From NCBI RefSeq assembly GCF_003226565.1, contig NZ_QKOE01000004.1, positions 186,001-250,000 of the forward strand: a stretch of 64,000 nt of DNA, given 5' to 3'. Shown one piece after another: positions 62,756-64,000 of the stretch. Position 1 is the stretch's first letter; each line of letters opens with the position of its first letter. Below the pieces are notes generated by a model. That model made no database searches and was not told the DNA's origin. It saw only the letters and a list, made by a program, of their open reading frames with translations. The position numbers and the translations under genes were made by a program. Source of the DNA: Parazoarcus communis SWub3 = DSM 12120 (GTDB taxonomy: Bacteria > Pseudomonadota > Gammaproteobacteria > Burkholderiales > Rhodocyclaceae).

Positions 62756-64000
62756 TCAAGCGTGGGCGTGGTGGGCTTCGTTCAGGTAGCGGCCGGTGCC
62801 GAGACTGCCCGGGCCCTGGCGGGCGAAACGCACCATCAGGTACATCTCGACGATCAGCAGTACCGTGTAGAAGCCGACGAAACCGGCCAGCGAGCCGTAA
62901 AGGCTTTCGACCGTCAGCGTGGAGACCGACAGGTGGGTGGGGAGCACGCCGTAGATGGTCCAGGGCTGACGACCATATTCGGCGACGAACCAGCCCATCT
63001 CGCAGGCAATCCAGGGTACGGGCAGGAACCACAGTGCCCAGCGCAGCAGCCAGCGGCGCTCGGCGAAGTCGCCCTTCACCGAGTACCACAGGGCCAGGCC
63101 GAACAGCGCCAGCATGGCGAAGCCGAGCGCGACCATGATGCGGAAAGTCCAGAACAGCGGTGCGACCTTGGGCAGGGTGTCGCGGGCGGCGCGGTCGATC
63201 AGTTCAGGTGTGACTTTGTCCATCGAGCGGACATACTTCTTCAGCAGAAGCCCGAAGCCGAGGTCGGCCTGCACCTTGGCGAACTCGGTGCGCAAGGTTT
63301 CATCCTTCGGCGCCTTGCGCAGGGCTTCGAGCAGCCTGACGGCCTCGATGCCAGTGATCACGCGCTCGCGGTTGGCGGCGTAGATGGCGTTGAGGCCGGG
63401 CAGTTCCTTGTCGAGCGAGCGCGTGCCGATGAGGCCCATCACCCAGGGGATGTGGATGGCAAAGTCGTTTTTCATCTCTGCTTCGTTCGGTACGGCGATC
63501 AGGTTGAAGCTGGCCGGTGCCGGTTCGGTCTCCCACATGGCTTCCATCGCCGCGAGCTTGGTCTGCTGTGCCTCGCCCACGGTGTAACCGGATTCGTCGC
63601 CGAGCACGATGACCGAGCAGATCGAGGCAAAGCCGAAAGCTGCCGCGATCCGGAAGCTGCGTTTGGCAAACTCCACGTCACGGCCGCGCAGCAGGTAGAA
63701 GGCCGAGATCGACAGCACGAACATCGCGCCGGTCACATAACCTGCGGACACGGTATGCACGAACTTGCCCTGTGCCACCGGGTTGAAGATCACGGCCCAG
63801 AAGTCGGTGAGTTCCATGCGCATGGTTTCGAAGCTGAATTCGGCACCCACCGGGTTCTGCATCCAGCCGTTGGCGATCAGGATCCACAGCGCGGACAGAT
63901 TGGTGCCCACCGCCATCAGCAGGGTGACAAGCAGGTGCTGCTGGCGCGACAGTCGATCCCAGCCGAAGAAGAACAGGCCGATGAAGGTCGACTCCAGGAA
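62756..64000 (-). CDS. cydA: Cytochrome bd ubiquinol oxidase subunit I (CydA), 5' part beyond window
   Basis: 414 residues visible; the first roughly 110 lie outside the window. The reading frame is open to the window end and begins with FLESTFIGLFFFGWDRLSR. Haem b558 ligands are seen as the His in FVHTVSAGYVTG and the Met in CEMGWFVAEYGRQPW. The Q-loop is of the long, E. coli type (WETEPAPASFNLIAVPNEAE onward, with LGFGLLLKKYV). Bd oxidases are known to resist sulfide, which fits the SQR and persulfide dioxygenase genes downstream. Confidence 0.97.
   Translation of the reverse strand, partial: FLESTFIGLFFFGWDRLSRQQHLLVTLLMAVGTNLSALWILIANGWMQNPVGAEFSFETMRMELTDFWAVIFNPVAQGKFVHTVSAGYVTGAMFVLSISAFYLLRGRDVEFAKRSFRIAAAFGFASICSVIVLGDESGYTVGEAQQTKLAAMEAMWETEPAPASFNLIAVPNEAEMKNDFAIHIPWVMGLIGTRSLDKELPGLNAIYAANRERVITGIEAVRLLEALRKAPKDETLRTEFAKVQADLGFGLLLKKYVRSMDKVTPELIDRAARDTLPKVAPLFWTFRIMVALGFAMLALFGLALWYSVKGDFAERRWLLRWALWFLPVPWIACEMGWFVAEYGRQPWTIYGVLPTHLSVSTLTVESLYGSLAGFVGFYTVLLIVEMYLMVRFARQGPGSLGTGRYLNEAHHAHA

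Overview
The window is high-GC DNA from a motile, polar-flagellate-type Gram-negative bacterium. The gene set and order point to a betaproteobacterium, most likely Rhodocyclales (Azoarcus/Thauera-like): flhB-flhA-flhF-flhG-fliA-motC-motD, sigma-54 and sigma-28 class promoters, FlgT, an E. coli-type long-Q-loop cytochrome bd, and parC/parE separated by small genes. The taxonomic call is an inference from gene content and was not searched.

Layout. 1-4.8 kb: a peptide-type ABC transporter (permease cut by the window edge, plus its binding protein), divergent from a LysR regulator that overlaps rluE; then a DUF192 protein. 4.9-13.2 kb: flagellar export genes flhB and flhA, the placement/number genes flhF and flhG (flhG has lost its P-loop), sigma-28 fliA, and the stator pair motC/motD. 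13.3-19.4 kb: topoisomerase IV parC and parE on the minus strand, enclosing an orphan MNT nucleotidyltransferase, a TPR protein and a NifX-like protein. 19.5-21.1 kb: flgN, flgM and flgA (minus), with a textbook sigma-28 promoter in front of flgM. 21.3-32.0 kb: flgBCDEFGHIJ and flgKL (plus), with sigma-54 type promoters before flgB, flgK and probably flgG.

32.2-47.4 kb is the most unusual part: an accessory block inserted between flgL and the fli operon. Plus-strand genes: an usher-like outer-membrane protein with a C-terminal SPOR domain, a glycine-zipper/Pro-Ala-rich exported protein, a 1494-residue protein holding two complete TPR-GT41 (O-GlcNAc-transferase-like) modules, a third TPR-GT41 protein and a methyltransferase. 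Convergent minus-strand genes: a PapD-like chaperone, a TylF/MycF-type methyltransferase, a DUF4402 pilin-like protein and a larger two-domain DUF4402 protein. The pilin-like gene is preceded by a sigma-28 promoter whose -35 box is identical to that of flgM, and is followed by a strong intrinsic terminator. I read this as a putative chaperone-usher filament, possibly with a glycosylation machine, under flagellar late-gene control. That is an inference resting on promoter sequence, domain content and position.

47.5-54.7 kb: flagellar operon (minus) fliJ-fliK-fliL-fliM-fliN-fliO-fliP-fliQ-fliR-flgT. 54.8-58.5 kb: two paralogous GGDEF diguanylate cyclases, both with GGEEF and an intact RxxD I-site. 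58.6-64 kb (minus): cydA (cut by the window end), cydB, a 46-residue cydX, ybgE, an ETHE1-like persulfide dioxygenase with an altered motif, a Tat-exported sulfide:quinone oxidoreductase and a small membrane protein. Together these look like a sulfide-oxidation unit paired with a sulfide-tolerant quinol oxidase.

No rRNA, tRNA, CRISPR array, insertion sequence or attachment site was recognised. The only stretch over 300 bases without a gene is 2355-2704.
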